DNA from: an uncultured Clostridia bacterium
GTDB lineage: Bacteria; Bacillota; Clostridia; Christensenellales; Borkfalkiaceae
NCBI GenBank assembly: GCA_934272745.1
Contig: CAKQSI010000001.1
Location: forward strand, 1 to 64,000
DNA: 64,000 nt
Direction of reading: 5' to 3'
Positions 1 through 9,615 of this stretch are shown one piece after another. The notes below the pieces were generated by a model. It saw nothing but the letters and a program-made list of their open reading frames with translations. It did not search any database and was not told where the DNA came from. The position numbers and the translations under genes were made by a program. Position 1 is the first letter of the stretch; every line of letters begins with the position of its first letter.

Positions 1-262
1 ACCGCGGGAATTTCTTCCGGCGTGTGCGCCGTTTTTTCGGTTTCTTCCTGCGCGGTCAGAATTTCGCCGCAAAGCGAACATTTGCTGCCGGCGGTAAGTC
101 CGGTAGAAGTGCAGGTCGCGTCAACCGCGGGAATTTCTTCCGGCGTGTGCGCCGTTTTTTCGGTTTCTTCCTGCGCGGTCAGAATTTCGCCGCAAAGCGA
201 GCATTTGCTGCCGGCGGTAAGTCCGGTAGAAGTGCAGGTCGCGGCAACCGCGGGAATTTCTT
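1..262. repeat. 123-bp in-frame coding tandem repeat
   Basis: The phrase accgcgggaatttcttccgg recurs at 1, 124 and 247, giving an exact 123-bp period (41 codons). The two complete copies differ at only a few bases, which indicates recent duplication. The array continues off the left edge of the window. Confidence 0.9.
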
Positions 263-986
263 CCGGAACGTGGGCAAGGTGTTCGCCGCTGGTAAAGGTG
301 TCGGTACCGACGGCGCCGCATTCGCAGGTCTTATAGTAGACGGCTGCGTTGTGGCAGTCGGCGGCGGTCTTTAAGTAGCGCGCGTCCACGACTTCTTTAT
401 CGAAGGTGTGCTGATCGGCAAGTCTTGCAATGGCAACCTTCACCGTGCCGTAAACGGAAGCATACACCGTTTCGCCGTCCGCCGTGTGGGTTGCGGGCGT
501 GGTGGTCGCCGTCCAGACGGCTTCGTCGGTCAGAGCCGCAACGTCAGCACTTTCCGCAACCAGACATTTGGAGCAAACGCGCACCGCCGTTCCCGTTTCG
601 GTTGCGGTGGGCGCCTTGGTCAGTTGCCAGTCGCCGTAGGTGTGGCTGCATTCCTCCTCTTCCAGTTTGTCGAGAACGACGGTTACCGTGCCGTAGGCGG
701 ACGAGTAAACAATCTTTCCCGCTGCGGTATGGGTGGGTTCCGTGCGAGTGGGAGTCCATACCGACGTGTCGCTCAATTTTGCGACCGTTGTGGTTTCAGC
801 AAAAGAGCACTTGGAACAGATACGTACGGCGGAACCGGTTGCCGAATCGGTCGGATTTTCGGTCAGCATCCAGACGCCGTAAGTATGTTCGCAAGCAACG
901 TCTTCTTTACACCCGGCAGCAGCGACCGCTACGGCACACAGCATTACGAGTGCAAGCAAAAACGATAAAATTTTGCTTTTTTTCAT
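1..986 (-). CDS. Lipoprotein with Cys-rich tandem repeats (partial, runs off the window)
   Basis: The start at 986 has a ribosome site (AAGGAG) seven bases upstream. The first 26 residues form a lipoprotein signal ending in the lipobox AAGC (Cys26). Two related blocks follow (HTYGVW..., HTYGDW...), each with a C-x-x-C pair (CSKC), then a block with CECG, then 41-residue repeats each carrying CTSTG and CSLC. The paired CxxC units look like small zinc-ribbon or rubredoxin-knuckle modules of the kind common in repeat-rich Clostridia surface proteins; metal binding is inferred. The 3' end lies beyond base 1, so the repeat number and any anchor are unknown. It has its own promoter and lies downstream of the terminator that closes the large leftward cluster. 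I do not recognise a specific function. Confidence 0.85.
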   Translation of the reverse strand, partial: MKKSKILSFLLALVMLCAVAVAAAGCKEDVACEHTYGVWMLTENPTDSATGSAVRICSKCSFAETTTVAKLSDTSVWTPTRTEPTHTAAGKIVYSSAYGTVTVVLDKLEEEECSHTYGDWQLTKAPTATETGTAVRVCSKCLVAESADVAALTDEAVWTATTTPATHTADGETVYASVYGTVKVAIARLADQHTFDKEVVDARYLKTAADCHNAAVYYKTCECGAVGTDTFTSGEHLAHVPEEIPAVAATCTSTGLTAGSKCSLCGEILTAQEETEKTAHTPEEIPAVDATCTSTGLTAGSKCSLCGEILTAQEETEKTAHTPEEIPA

Positions 987-1164
987 ACTTTTGTCTCCTT
1001 CAAATTATTTTTACATTTTGCAATGCAAATTTCTTTTTTCAGAAGGGTTGGAACCCTCCTATAAGGTTGGAAGCCGGCTCCCCGTTTTTTAAGAAGACGA
1101 CCCCCGGAAGCCCTCCCGCGCGCCCGCGCGAGAGGACAGACTCCGCCAACTGCTTTACCGTAGA

Positions 1165-1194
1165 ATTTTAACACCGATTTCGCTACGAAGTCAA
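1165..1194 (-). promoter_or_regulatory. Sigma-A type promoter for the Cys-repeat lipoprotein
   Basis: On the minus strand TTGACT (1194-1189) is followed after 18 bp by TAAAAT (1170-1165). The transcript would carry a leader of about 170 nt before the start at 986. The leader includes the doubled word GGTTGGAA and a short GGGTT/AACCC hairpin, whose role is unknown. Confidence 0.65.
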
Positions 1195-1274
1195 GCATTT
1201 TATGCAAAGTTAAAAAAATATTAAAAATATAATAAGACTTATAATTACAGGTTATAGCAGAACGCATACCGCAG

Positions 1275-1320
1275 ACAAAATAAACGAACGCGGCGGAAAA
1301 GCATTCCCTTTTCCGCCGCG
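1275..1320 (-). terminator. Terminator of the large leftward cluster
   Basis: A 13-bp perfect stem (CGCGGCGGAAAAG with its complement) and a 6-nt loop is followed on the minus strand by a T-rich stretch. It lies about 70 bp beyond the stop of the 1,598-residue lipoprotein. Confidence 0.7.
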
Positions 1321-1388
1321 CAGTTTGTATAAATAATTCTATTATTGCATATTATGCAAATATTTTCCGAGCGTTTTGCCCTTCCGAT

Positions 1389-4300
1389 TTACGCGGAAAA
1401 GGTTGTCCCCGCCGAGAAATACCCGTGCGCGCTGCTGTCAAGCGAAGAAGACAGCGCGACGAGCGACGAAACGTTCGTCACGTCGTCGATACGGAAGGTA
1501 AACGTGGTTTCGCCCACGATGACGGTCACGCAGTCGCCGAATACGGTATAAGTGCCGGAAACACCCTCTTTCGAGGCGAAAACGGGGCTGTAACGGTCGT
1601 CCGTGCAGGAATCCTCGCCCTCGTCGTGTTCGGTTGAGGTCGAAATCACGGTCACCGTGCCGTCCGAGCCGAAGACGAAAGTCGTGCTGGCGGTATAGGG
1701 CGTGCTGCCGCAGACGAAGACGTACGAAGCGGCAAATTGCATGCCGGAAACCAGCGTTCCGTCCAGCGCAAGACCTGTTTCCCGGTAAGCGCCGGTCACG
1801 AGATCGGGCACCAGAACCGCCGCTTTGCTTTCGGAAACGAAGGTCACGGAGCCGCGCGCGTTGATGCGGTAGGTGCCGGAAAGATCGCCCAGTGTCGCAC
1901 CGCCGAAGCCGTCCAACGTAAGGTCGGGCTTGCCTTCCGCACGGTAAGTGCCGCGCAGCGCGTCCGAAGGCGTTGCGCCGGCAACCGGATTATCCCAGCG
2001 CACCACTTTGCCGTAAGCGGTAAACGACGGACTTTCCGCCATAAAGATCGTGCCGGCGGCTTTGAGGTCGGAGCCGGAAAGAAGCGTCACGGTCGCGATC
2101 TCGCCCAGCGAAGAGGAGGCTTTCGCAAGGAAATAGGTCTTGCTTTCCCCCACCGTAATCTCGCGCAGGACGAACGAACCCGAAGCGCCGACGATCTGTG
2201 TTTTTCCGGTCGTGAAACTTTCGGTGAACCGTTCCGCGCCGGAAGCGCTGATCGTCACTACGCCGTCCGCCGCCGTCAGCCCTTTGATCGAAAGGAACGC
2301 GCCGTTTTCCGACCGCGCCTTGATGAGGAAGGTTCCGTCGTCCCCGATCCAGGTTTCCCCGATATAGGAAACGCCGGCGTAGGTCAGGCGGGCAATGCCG
2401 AATTCGTCAATCGACAGCGTATTGTTGGGATTGCAAAGTCCGGTGCCGAAATCCTGCACCAAAGCGTTTCCGCGGTACAGCCGTTCGCGATATTCGATCG
2501 CGTAATAGGCAGTGACTTCCTTCCCTTCCACGGTCAACTTGACCGTGAACTGGTAGAATCCCGCTTTGGTGTTCGTAATCAGAGAAACGTCCACCACGTT
2601 CGCTTTTTCGGTTTCGGAAAGAAGTCCGTCTTTGGTGCGAATGGTGATGAGTTTTCTTAAATTGGCTTTGGTGGTGCCTCTGCCGACCGAGAATTCTTCC
2701 ATCGTAACGATGGCGCCGTCCACGATCTTCCGGTTGACGAACTGCGCGCCGACGAGAGCGTCGTCTGCAAATTCTTTCCCGGTCAGAACGTTCAGCAGTT
2801 CGCTGATATACAGCGAAGCGCCCGTTCCGCCCGCGTAATCGTACGTCACGTCCTTGAAGGTCAGAAGAACTTCGTTCCCGTGGCGGGCGTACGTCACCTG
2901 CACGTCCGCGTAGGAAGAGGAATCGAACGAGATATGCCCCGTTCCGTAGCCGTCGAGGAAAATATACTTGTTGCCGTACTCGTAATAGCCGAACAAGCTG
3001 TCGCGCTCGTCCAGCGTAAAGGTCTTGTTTTCAAGATCCAGCCGGAAACGATAGGAGAAATAGACTTCATTTTTCGCGTCGAAATCGTAGACGAACACGA
3101 TATCGTTTTCATAATCGAAATAAGCGTTTTTCTTCATTCCCGAAGGAATCAGCGAAGAGATCAGCGCACTGCCGTCCACGGTCAGCGAAAGCTGCTCGTA
3201 AACGTTGAAACTCAGCCTTGCAATTTTTCCGTCGATGGTGCCGTTAAAGGTTCTGCCGGCGTATTTCTTTTCCGCGGCGGCATTCAGATCCACCTTCCCG
3301 GCGCTGTCGCTGAGCATATCGAACACGAAACTGTCGTCGCCCATCGTAAACGTGGCGCGCTCGCCTTTCTTTGCCGTGAACCCGTCGGAAAAAGTCGCTT
3401 CCCCGTAGGTAATCTCGTAATAGGTGTCCGAAGAAGTCTTTTTGACCAGACGGACTTTCAACCCGTACCACATCGATACGGCGGAGTCGTCCTTTCTCGT
3501 CACGTGCGCAAGATCGACCGAATAATTGACGACGATATCCTGCAGAACGTATTTCGAGCCGCGGTTGATCACCATCGCACTATCGATATTCCAGATATTT
3601 TCGTTGAAATACAGCAGCGGGCGTTTGTTGTCCGTCAGTTGCATACGGAGTTCGTTATCGGGATTGAGTACGACGACGCCGTCCATGTAGATAAGCGTAA
3701 AATCGTAAGTTCCTACGCGGACGAGCAGCGTTTTTTCGTCTTCCGCGCCTAAAATTTCCATCGGCTTGCCGTCAAAGGTGATTTTACCGTCTTCTCCGAT
3801 GACGAGATCGCCGAACGTGCGCGCGGCAACCGCGTCGGAAATGACGTCGCCGTCATCGTCTTCGTCTTTTTCGACGGGAATGGTAGTCATTCTGGTATGG
3901 TAAACGCCCTTGATCGCATTATCCAGCACGACGATGCGGCTGCTTGCCGTAATGCCGCGGTAGGTCGCGGTCAGAACGTACACCCCGGGGCGGAACACGT
4001 CCACCTTGCCGCTGATATACGAAAACTCGGTCTTGACCTGTTCGCCGTTCTCTTCGATAACGAAAAGATCCATCGGATCCACGGTTTCGCCCGTAAAGAC
4101 CGCTTTATCGGTGCCGTACAGGCGGATCCCTGCGGAAATTGCGACCTTGTACGAAACTTCGAGCGGGTCGGCGTCCGTTCCGTTGACGAACAGAGCGACG
4201 GCGACGGTCTGCGTGCCGGGAGTCGTAAAATCGAGCGGCGCCGAACGCAGTTCATAATAGGTCGTCATCGCGTCCACCCAGTCGGATTTGTCCGTAAAAT

Positions 4301-6185
4301 TCTGGCGGATACCGTTGATCGTAAGTCGCAGGTTAGAAGTCACGTCGTAACTCGTCGCGTCCACCGGCAACGTCACCGTTTCCTGCAGAACGCGGCAGGA
4401 TACGAGGTTGGCTTCTACCCGGTAAGTGACGGTTCCCGTAAAGTTTTCGGTGGTTTTGGTTCCTTCTTTTAAATAAGTATACGGAACGGTCACCGTTGCG
4501 ACGTACTCCCCTTCTGCCGAAAAATCGACCGCGGAAGTATCGACAAGCCGCTCGATCTGGCGGAAGCGGATACCGTTGACAGATACCACGAAATCGCCCG
4601 CAAAGTCGTAAGCGTTTTTGTCCGTTCCCTTGGGTACGACGACGGTTTCCCGGACGGGGGTAATGGAAACGCCGCGTCTGACTTCTACGATGGCGGTATA
4701 TTCCCCGCCCGCGTAAGTCAGCGTGATGACGTTGACGCCCTCGCTGAAATAATCCACGGTGCCGGAGATCATATCGCTCGTGACGGGGATAATTTTACCG
4801 TCTTTTTCGATAGTGAACAGCGTCGTAAGGTCGATCACGCCCGAATTCGGGTAGGTCACGACGTGCTTCGCGGTCACGACGGGTTCGCTCGGGGCGACGA
4901 CCGAAACGGAGAAGTCCCGTTTTTCGTCGGTTTCGTCGTCCTGATAACGCGCGGTCAGGGTCGCGGTCTCGCCCGCCCCGGCGGAACGAAGGGCTTCGTC
5001 GTCAAAGGTCAGAAGTCTTGCGTCGCACAAAACTTCGTCGACATACAGCCAGAACAGCGTGGTATAGTCGATCCCTTCCGCTATTTCGTCGGTATGCAGC
5101 GTGAGCGGACGATAGGCGGGAACGACTTCCACGACGTGTCCCGCGGTCACCGTAACGGGCAAAACGAAGGTCGCCCTGCCGAGGGTCACCGTCACGCGGT
5201 ATTCGCCCGCTTCCGGTTTTATATCGGAAGAAAGCATATCTTTCGTAATTTCCACCTGCTTTCCGTCCACGTAACCGAGGAAAAGCGCGGTAAAGTCGAA
5301 CTCTTCCGCCCGTCCGCGGTACAGCGTCAGGCTTTCCCGAAGCGGAACGATTTTATAATCCAGGGGAATTGCGACGATCTCCACCCGCGCAGACTTTTCC
5401 ATATAGGTGCAGACGACGTAGCCGCCGTCCATCGTGACGTGGATCTCCAGCATTTCGGGCGTGACGTCCACCAGTTTTCCGCTTTTTCTGACGGTGAAAA
5501 GGTCGGCGTAGTCGTACGACAGAATTTCGTCGTCGCGCAGGGATTTCGTGGTGGTGTACGCCGTTACCGTCGCTTCGTTATCCACGGTGACGCGCAGCGT
5601 TTTTGAAATGCCGTGATAGGTCACGGTAAAGCGGTAGGTTCCGAGCGCGGAAGTCACGTCGCTTTCCACCATATCCGCGGTAATCTGCTGTTTTTCGCCG
5701 TCTTTTTTGGCGGTGAAATATTGCAAAAAGTTATAACTATCCGCTTCGCTTTGCATCACGGTGACCGCGGAAGCGGACAGATGGAGTTCGTATACCGTTT
5801 CGTACACGTAGACCGTGACAGAAGCGGATACGCCTTTATAAGTGCAGATGACGACGCCCGTGCCGTAGCCTTGCGGCACGCCGGACGCGTCGATCATCGA
5901 AGACGTCACTTCGACGATCTTTCCATTCTCGACAATACTGAAAAGTCGGGCGTAATCATACGCACCCGACTCTTCCGCATTGACGGTAACTGTTTGTACT
6001 AACGCAACGACGTCGATCAGGTCTTCCGCAGAAACGCTGACGGAAGGAGTGACCATCCCCGAAACGGACGGGGTTTCCGTGGGAGTGACGGAAACGTCAC
6101 CCTCCCCCGGATTCTTTTCCCCGCACCCGCAAAGGGCGAAGATCGCTGCGAGAAAGCAAACAAGAACTGTCAATTTCTTTCTCAT
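1389..6185 (-). CDS. Giant lipoprotein with repeated Ig-like domains (1,598 aa)
   Basis: The start at 6185 (MRKKL) is chosen because GGAG lies seven bases upstream; an in-frame start five codons earlier would sit on top of that site. Cys21 follows a lipobox (LCGC), so the protein should be lipid-anchored outside the membrane. The first ~800 residues hold about nine degenerate repeats of 75-95 residues. Each has a Y/FDFxxLF motif, then a DGK-V-I/V-T-x-M segment, then a terminal beta strand resembling bacterial Ig-like modules. An acidic stretch (VEKDEDDDGD) near the middle separates them from a beta-rich C-terminal half with GTYR and GDLSGTYR units. No catalytic motif is visible. It is the last gene of the leftward Opp/protease cluster, 38 bp after its neighbour. 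Function unknown; an adhesin or ligand-binding stalk is a guess. Confidence 0.85.
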   Translation of the reverse strand: MRKKLTVLVCFLAAIFALCGCGEKNPGEGDVSVTPTETPSVSGMVTPSVSVSAEDLIDVVALVQTVTVNAEESGAYDYARLFSIVENGKIVEVTSSMIDASGVPQGYGTGVVICTYKGVSASVTVYVYETVYELHLSASAVTVMQSEADSYNFLQYFTAKKDGEKQQITADMVESDVTSALGTYRFTVTYHGISKTLRVTVDNEATVTAYTTTKSLRDDEILSYDYADLFTVRKSGKLVDVTPEMLEIHVTMDGGYVVCTYMEKSARVEIVAIPLDYKIVPLRESLTLYRGRAEEFDFTALFLGYVDGKQVEITKDMLSSDIKPEAGEYRVTVTLGRATFVLPVTVTAGHVVEVVPAYRPLTLHTDEIAEGIDYTTLFWLYVDEVLCDARLLTFDDEALRSAGAGETATLTARYQDDETDEKRDFSVSVVAPSEPVVTAKHVVTYPNSGVIDLTTLFTIEKDGKIIPVTSDMISGTVDYFSEGVNVITLTYAGGEYTAIVEVRRGVSITPVRETVVVPKGTDKNAYDFAGDFVVSVNGIRFRQIERLVDTSAVDFSAEGEYVATVTVPYTYLKEGTKTTENFTGTVTYRVEANLVSCRVLQETVTLPVDATSYDVTSNLRLTINGIRQNFTDKSDWVDAMTTYYELRSAPLDFTTPGTQTVAVALFVNGTDADPLEVSYKVAISAGIRLYGTDKAVFTGETVDPMDLFVIEENGEQVKTEFSYISGKVDVFRPGVYVLTATYRGITASSRIVVLDNAIKGVYHTRMTTIPVEKDEDDDGDVISDAVAARTFGDLVIGEDGKITFDGKPMEILGAEDEKTLLVRVGTYDFTLIYMDGVVVLNPDNELRMQLTDNKRPLLYFNENIWNIDSAMVINRGSKYVLQDIVVNYSVDLAHVTRKDDSAVSMWYGLKVRLVKKTSSDTYYEITYGEATFSDGFTAKKGERATFTMGDDSFVFDMLSDSAGKVDLNAAAEKKYAGRTFNGTIDGKIARLSFNVYEQLSLTVDGSALISSLIPSGMKKNAYFDYENDIVFVYDFDAKNEVYFSYRFRLDLENKTFTLDERDSLFGYYEYGNKYIFLDGYGTGHISFDSSSYADVQVTYARHGNEVLLTFKDVTYDYAGGTGASLYISELLNVLTGKEFADDALVGAQFVNRKIVDGAIVTMEEFSVGRGTTKANLRKLITIRTKDGLLSETEKANVVDVSLITNTKAGFYQFTVKLTVEGKEVTAYYAIEYRERLYRGNALVQDFGTGLCNPNNTLSIDEFGIARLTYAGVSYIGETWIGDDGTFLIKARSENGAFLSIKGLTAADGVVTISASGAERFTESFTTGKTQIVGASGSFVLREITVGESKTYFLAKASSSLGEIATVTLLSGSDLKAAGTIFMAESPSFTAYGKVVRWDNPVAGATPSDALRGTYRAEGKPDLTLDGFGGATLGDLSGTYRINARGSVTFVSESKAAVLVPDLVTGAYRETGLALDGTLVSGMQFAASYVFVCGSTPYTASTTFVFGSDGTVTVISTSTEHDEGEDSCTDDRYSPVFASKEGVSGTYTVFGDCVTVIVGETTFTFRIDDVTNVSSLVALSSSLDSSAHGYFSAGTTFSA

Positions 6186-6223
6186 GGGTTCTCTCCTCAA
6201 AAGTTAGGCGCAAAAATGCCGTG

Positions 6224-9200
6224 TCAGTTCAAGGACCAATCGCCCGTGTGGTAATATTTCACCCAGAAATATCTCGTAAAGTTGTTTTCGACGACGATCT
6301 CGACGCCGTTATCCCCCAGGAAAGTGATATATCTGCTGCCCCCCATAAGCGGATCTTTGTTGTCGTCGGAATTGCTTGCGGAATAGGTATAGCCGAGTTG
6401 TTCCAGCGCGGTCTTCAAAGAAGCGACGATGGTTTCGTAATCTTCCTGACGGATCTTGCCGTTTTCATCGCTATAGGAATAGGAAATGTTAAATTCCATA
6501 TAGTGGCGATAGGGACTTGCGTCCGTACCGTCCCCCTTATATTTGAATCCGGGCAAACCGATGTTGTCGCCGAAAATACCGATAAAGAGATCGGGGGTAG
6601 GAATCTTCGTCATATCGACGTCTTCACCGAAAATATATTTGAGGACTTCTTCGATGGTGCCGGTGTGACCGGAGTGATCGTATACGCCGTTGCCCTTATC
6701 GCAGCCGTACACCGAGCAAAGCGTGGAGTGCTGTTTGAAGAAAGATTTGTCGGTGAACTGCGCCCAGGACGTTTCGGGCGATCTTGCAACGTAGCCGTCG
6801 AACACGTCTTCGGGCAGCGTCGTCGTTCCGATTGCGGAATACGTAGTCGTCACATATCCGCGATAGGTGCCGCCGACCAGCGAATACTGATATACCGATT
6901 TGACAAGGTTGCCCAGTTCGTCTACCCAGACGGAAAAAGACGAACCGACGTCGCTGGTGGCGTCCTTTGCGTTCTTATACATCGAAAGTTGCATCGCAAC
7001 GTCTTTTGCGATCGTCACGTCGCGAAGAACCAGTTCAAACGCCATAAGTTCGGTTCCTTCGATCTGGCTGGCGCTCTTGAACTTGAAGATATCCGCCGAG
7101 AAGTTGAACTGCGGGATGATGTCCTTCATATCTCCTTTGTTCTGCGTTTTGCCGGCAAGAGTCTGGAGATCGTAATTATACTCAAAGTAATCGTAAACGC
7201 CTTCTCCTGCGGGACGATAGCCGGTGTAATCGGTGTAGTACAGCGGGTCGCCGTCCATACCGTAATCGTACTTGCCGGTCGTCGCGAGCAGAATGCCGTC
7301 CGCCGTGATCTTACCCACGGTGCCGACAGTGCCGTCGTAAGTCTTTACTCTGCCGTAGGAGGAGCCTGCCGCCCGCACGGCAACGGAATCCGACCGTACC
7401 GCCACGGAAGACGCGCTCAGCGCCTGCGTGCTGCCGGGCACCTGATATTCCGATTCGTCCACGACGGGCGAATAGGTCGTGCTGTCCACGGCGTGGAAGG
7501 TGTAGTTGGTGGAACCGTTCATTTTTTCCAGTGCGGAAGCAAGCAGATCCATCGCCCGATTGTTCCACTGTTCGGTAAGCGTGGTGGGATTTTCGATCTT
7601 GCCGATAAAGACGGCGGGATTTTCCACCACGGTGGAACCGATATCGCTGAAATTAAGATTCAGCACCGTATAAGACTGTGCGGTGGGCGAAGCGCCGTCG
7701 ATGGGGTTGCCTTCGTCGTCGGTCGTGCCGTAAATGAGATATTCGCTGGTCGCAACCATACCCACGACGCCGTTGCCGTCTACCATAAGGTAAACGTCAA
7801 GCAGCGTATCGGACACCATCGGGGTGAACGCATACGAAAGATACGTGGTGAAATACAGGTCGTCGAGATCGGCCTGATCAACTTTATAACGGAATGCCGC
7901 AACGTTGTTTTCGTCGAAACCATAGTCCGCTACTTTGAAATCTTCTCTGTATTCGAACTTCTTCGCCACGTTGTTGGAGAAGTGTTCCGCGGGGTTATAC
8001 AGGTGCGCGTTTTCCCACGCGATGGGAATGCTGTCCGAAGTGGTGTACCGTTTGGTTTCGACGGTGTTGTTTTTGCCGACGAACACGCGGAACATTTCGG
8101 TGCCGGTAAGGAAAGTTTTGGTCTTGCTGTCGTAAGCGTAGTTGATCTGTTTTGTACCTTTGACGTACATTTCGGTGATCTCGGTGCCTTCCTTTCTGCC
8201 GGTGATCTTCCAGGTGCCTTTCCACTTGCCTTCTTCCATCTGGACGACGGTGTCGTAACTGGTGACCTGACTGGAACCGGAACCGCTCAGAACTTCGTAA
8301 TGGTCTTCCACGACGCCGCTGACGGTCAGGCTTGCATCTGCAAGGTCGGTCAGTTTCGCGGTAGTCAGATCCAGTCCGTTCGGTCCGGTCACTTTGCCGT
8401 CGACGACCAGTGCGCGGAGCAGAATGGATACGGTGGAATATACTTCGGGTTTATCTTTCAGTTTTGCGGTGACGGAAACGCGGGTGTCGTACGGAATTTC
8501 GCCCACAATTTCGACCGTGTTATCGTCCGCATTAACGCGGATTTTATCCGAATTGGTCGTAAAGACGTACGCCATATCGGGAACGGAAAGTTCTACGGTC
8601 AGCGTGATCTTGTTCTTTTCTTCCCCTTCTTTGGTCGCGGCAAGTTCGGTAGCGGAAGCCTTCAGTTTAATGGTGGGTTCCACTTCTTTTGCCTTAACGG
8701 TAAAGGTTTTGGAAGCCTTGATTTCGGAATTTTTGTTTAAAATCGCAGTCACCGTGACTTCGGTATCGGTTTCCGGTTCTTCCACGACGGACAAAACGCC
8801 GTTTCTGTACGCCACCAGCTTGGTATCGGAAACCGAAACGGTATAGGCGGCGTTGTTGGAAGTCGACACGGTAACACGCGCGGGTTCGCCTTTCTTGACG
8901 GTGTAAGTATCCGCGGTCATCACGATGAAATCTTCGTCCGTTCTGGAAGAAGCCAGCACGGTAAAGGTCTTTTCCGCCTTGACGGTGGGATCGGAAACCA
9001 GCGAAACGGTCACCTTGACTTCGGTGTTTTCGGTCGCTCTGCCGATGACGTGCAGATAACTGCCGTTTTCTTCGTATGCGACGAGCGCGGGTTGCGAGAT
9101 GGTGACGTCAAAGTCCTGTCCCGCAGGAGTCGTCGTGACGGTGATCGCAGCGTTGGTTCCTTCACTCAGAACCTGCGTTTTGGAAGAAATGGCGATCTTT

Positions 9201-9346
9201 GCTTCGTTTTCGCTGGCCGAAACGGACACGGAAGGCGTCTCGCTCGGGTTCGGGTCGTTTTCCGCGCAGGATACTACGCCGAAAGCAACCGCGAGAACGA
9301 ACACGAACGACAAAACAAGCGTAAGTGTCTTCTTGAGTTTTTTCAT
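6224..9346 (-). CDS. Lipoprotein, paralogue of the next upstream lipoprotein (1,040 aa)
   Basis: The start at 9346 (MKKLKK) has AAGGAG upstream; an in-frame TTG six codons earlier overlaps that site and was rejected. The lipobox ends at Cys27 (VVSC). Residues ~40-320 form about three repeats of ~90 residues of the Ig-like type, each ending near EKTFTVLA or SKTFTVKA. The remaining ~700 residues align by eye along their whole length with the 848-residue lipoprotein encoded just upstream: shared landmarks are W-E-N-x-x-L-Y-N, a V-V/M-G-M/I-T/V segment, an S-x-N/S-Y-T segment, TSW followed by an aromatic-rich stretch, and a similar C-terminal ~80 residues ending in an aromatic-rich strand. No enzyme motif is seen. 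Function unknown; extracytoplasmic ligand binding is inferred from the cluster. Confidence 0.85.
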   Translation of the reverse strand: MKKLKKTLTLVLSFVFVLAVAFGVVSCAENDPNPSETPSVSVSASENEAKIAISSKTQVLSEGTNAAITVTTTPAGQDFDVTISQPALVAYEENGSYLHVIGRATENTEVKVTVSLVSDPTVKAEKTFTVLASSRTDEDFIVMTADTYTVKKGEPARVTVSTSNNAAYTVSVSDTKLVAYRNGVLSVVEEPETDTEVTVTAILNKNSEIKASKTFTVKAKEVEPTIKLKASATELAATKEGEEKNKITLTVELSVPDMAYVFTTNSDKIRVNADDNTVEIVGEIPYDTRVSVTAKLKDKPEVYSTVSILLRALVVDGKVTGPNGLDLTTAKLTDLADASLTVSGVVEDHYEVLSGSGSSQVTSYDTVVQMEEGKWKGTWKITGRKEGTEITEMYVKGTKQINYAYDSKTKTFLTGTEMFRVFVGKNNTVETKRYTTSDSIPIAWENAHLYNPAEHFSNNVAKKFEYREDFKVADYGFDENNVAAFRYKVDQADLDDLYFTTYLSYAFTPMVSDTLLDVYLMVDGNGVVGMVATSEYLIYGTTDDEGNPIDGASPTAQSYTVLNLNFSDIGSTVVENPAVFIGKIENPTTLTEQWNNRAMDLLASALEKMNGSTNYTFHAVDSTTYSPVVDESEYQVPGSTQALSASSVAVRSDSVAVRAAGSSYGRVKTYDGTVGTVGKITADGILLATTGKYDYGMDGDPLYYTDYTGYRPAGEGVYDYFEYNYDLQTLAGKTQNKGDMKDIIPQFNFSADIFKFKSASQIEGTELMAFELVLRDVTIAKDVAMQLSMYKNAKDATSDVGSSFSVWVDELGNLVKSVYQYSLVGGTYRGYVTTTYSAIGTTTLPEDVFDGYVARSPETSWAQFTDKSFFKQHSTLCSVYGCDKGNGVYDHSGHTGTIEEVLKYIFGEDVDMTKIPTPDLFIGIFGDNIGLPGFKYKGDGTDASPYRHYMEFNISYSYSDENGKIRQEDYETIVASLKTALEQLGYTYSASNSDDNKDPLMGGSRYITFLGDNGVEIVVENNFTRYFWVKYYHTGDWSLN

Positions 9347-9386
9347 AAAATCTCTCTCCTTCAAAAATTTTCTTGCCAGATAAAGT

Positions 9387-9473
9387 CGACGCTTTCGGGC
9401 GGAAGTAACGAACTTCCCTCCCTCTTCGCCGTGCGACGCTTTCGGGCGGAAGTAACGAACTTCCCTCCCTCTT
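9387..9473. repeat. Two 40-bp direct repeats, each with a small hairpin
   Basis: A 40-bp sequence starting CGACGCTTTCGGGCGG is repeated at 9387-9426 and 9434-9473, period 47. Each copy contains GGAAGT-aacga-ACTTCC, able to form a hairpin. They lie in the 269-bp gap between two paralogous lipoprotein genes and would be transcribed in their common mRNA. I see no gene and no clear terminator in this gap. Confidence 0.85.
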
Positions 9474-9615
9474 TACGTCTTAAGCAAGCGCTTTCCCCTT
9501 TGAAAAGCGCGGATATATGCAGTTCTTTGACCGGGGCGATTCCGGATCTTACAAAGTAGTCCGCAGGATCCTCCGGGCTCTTCCCGGAACCGCCCGTCAA
9601 AGAAATTGCCGAAAA

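Noticed and set aside
6221..8740. 839-residue plus-strand open frame opposite a lipoprotein gene
   Set aside because: It has no ribosome site and no domain pattern, and it lies wholly antisense to a lipoprotein with a clear signal peptide. Strong codon bias keeps the opposite frame open.
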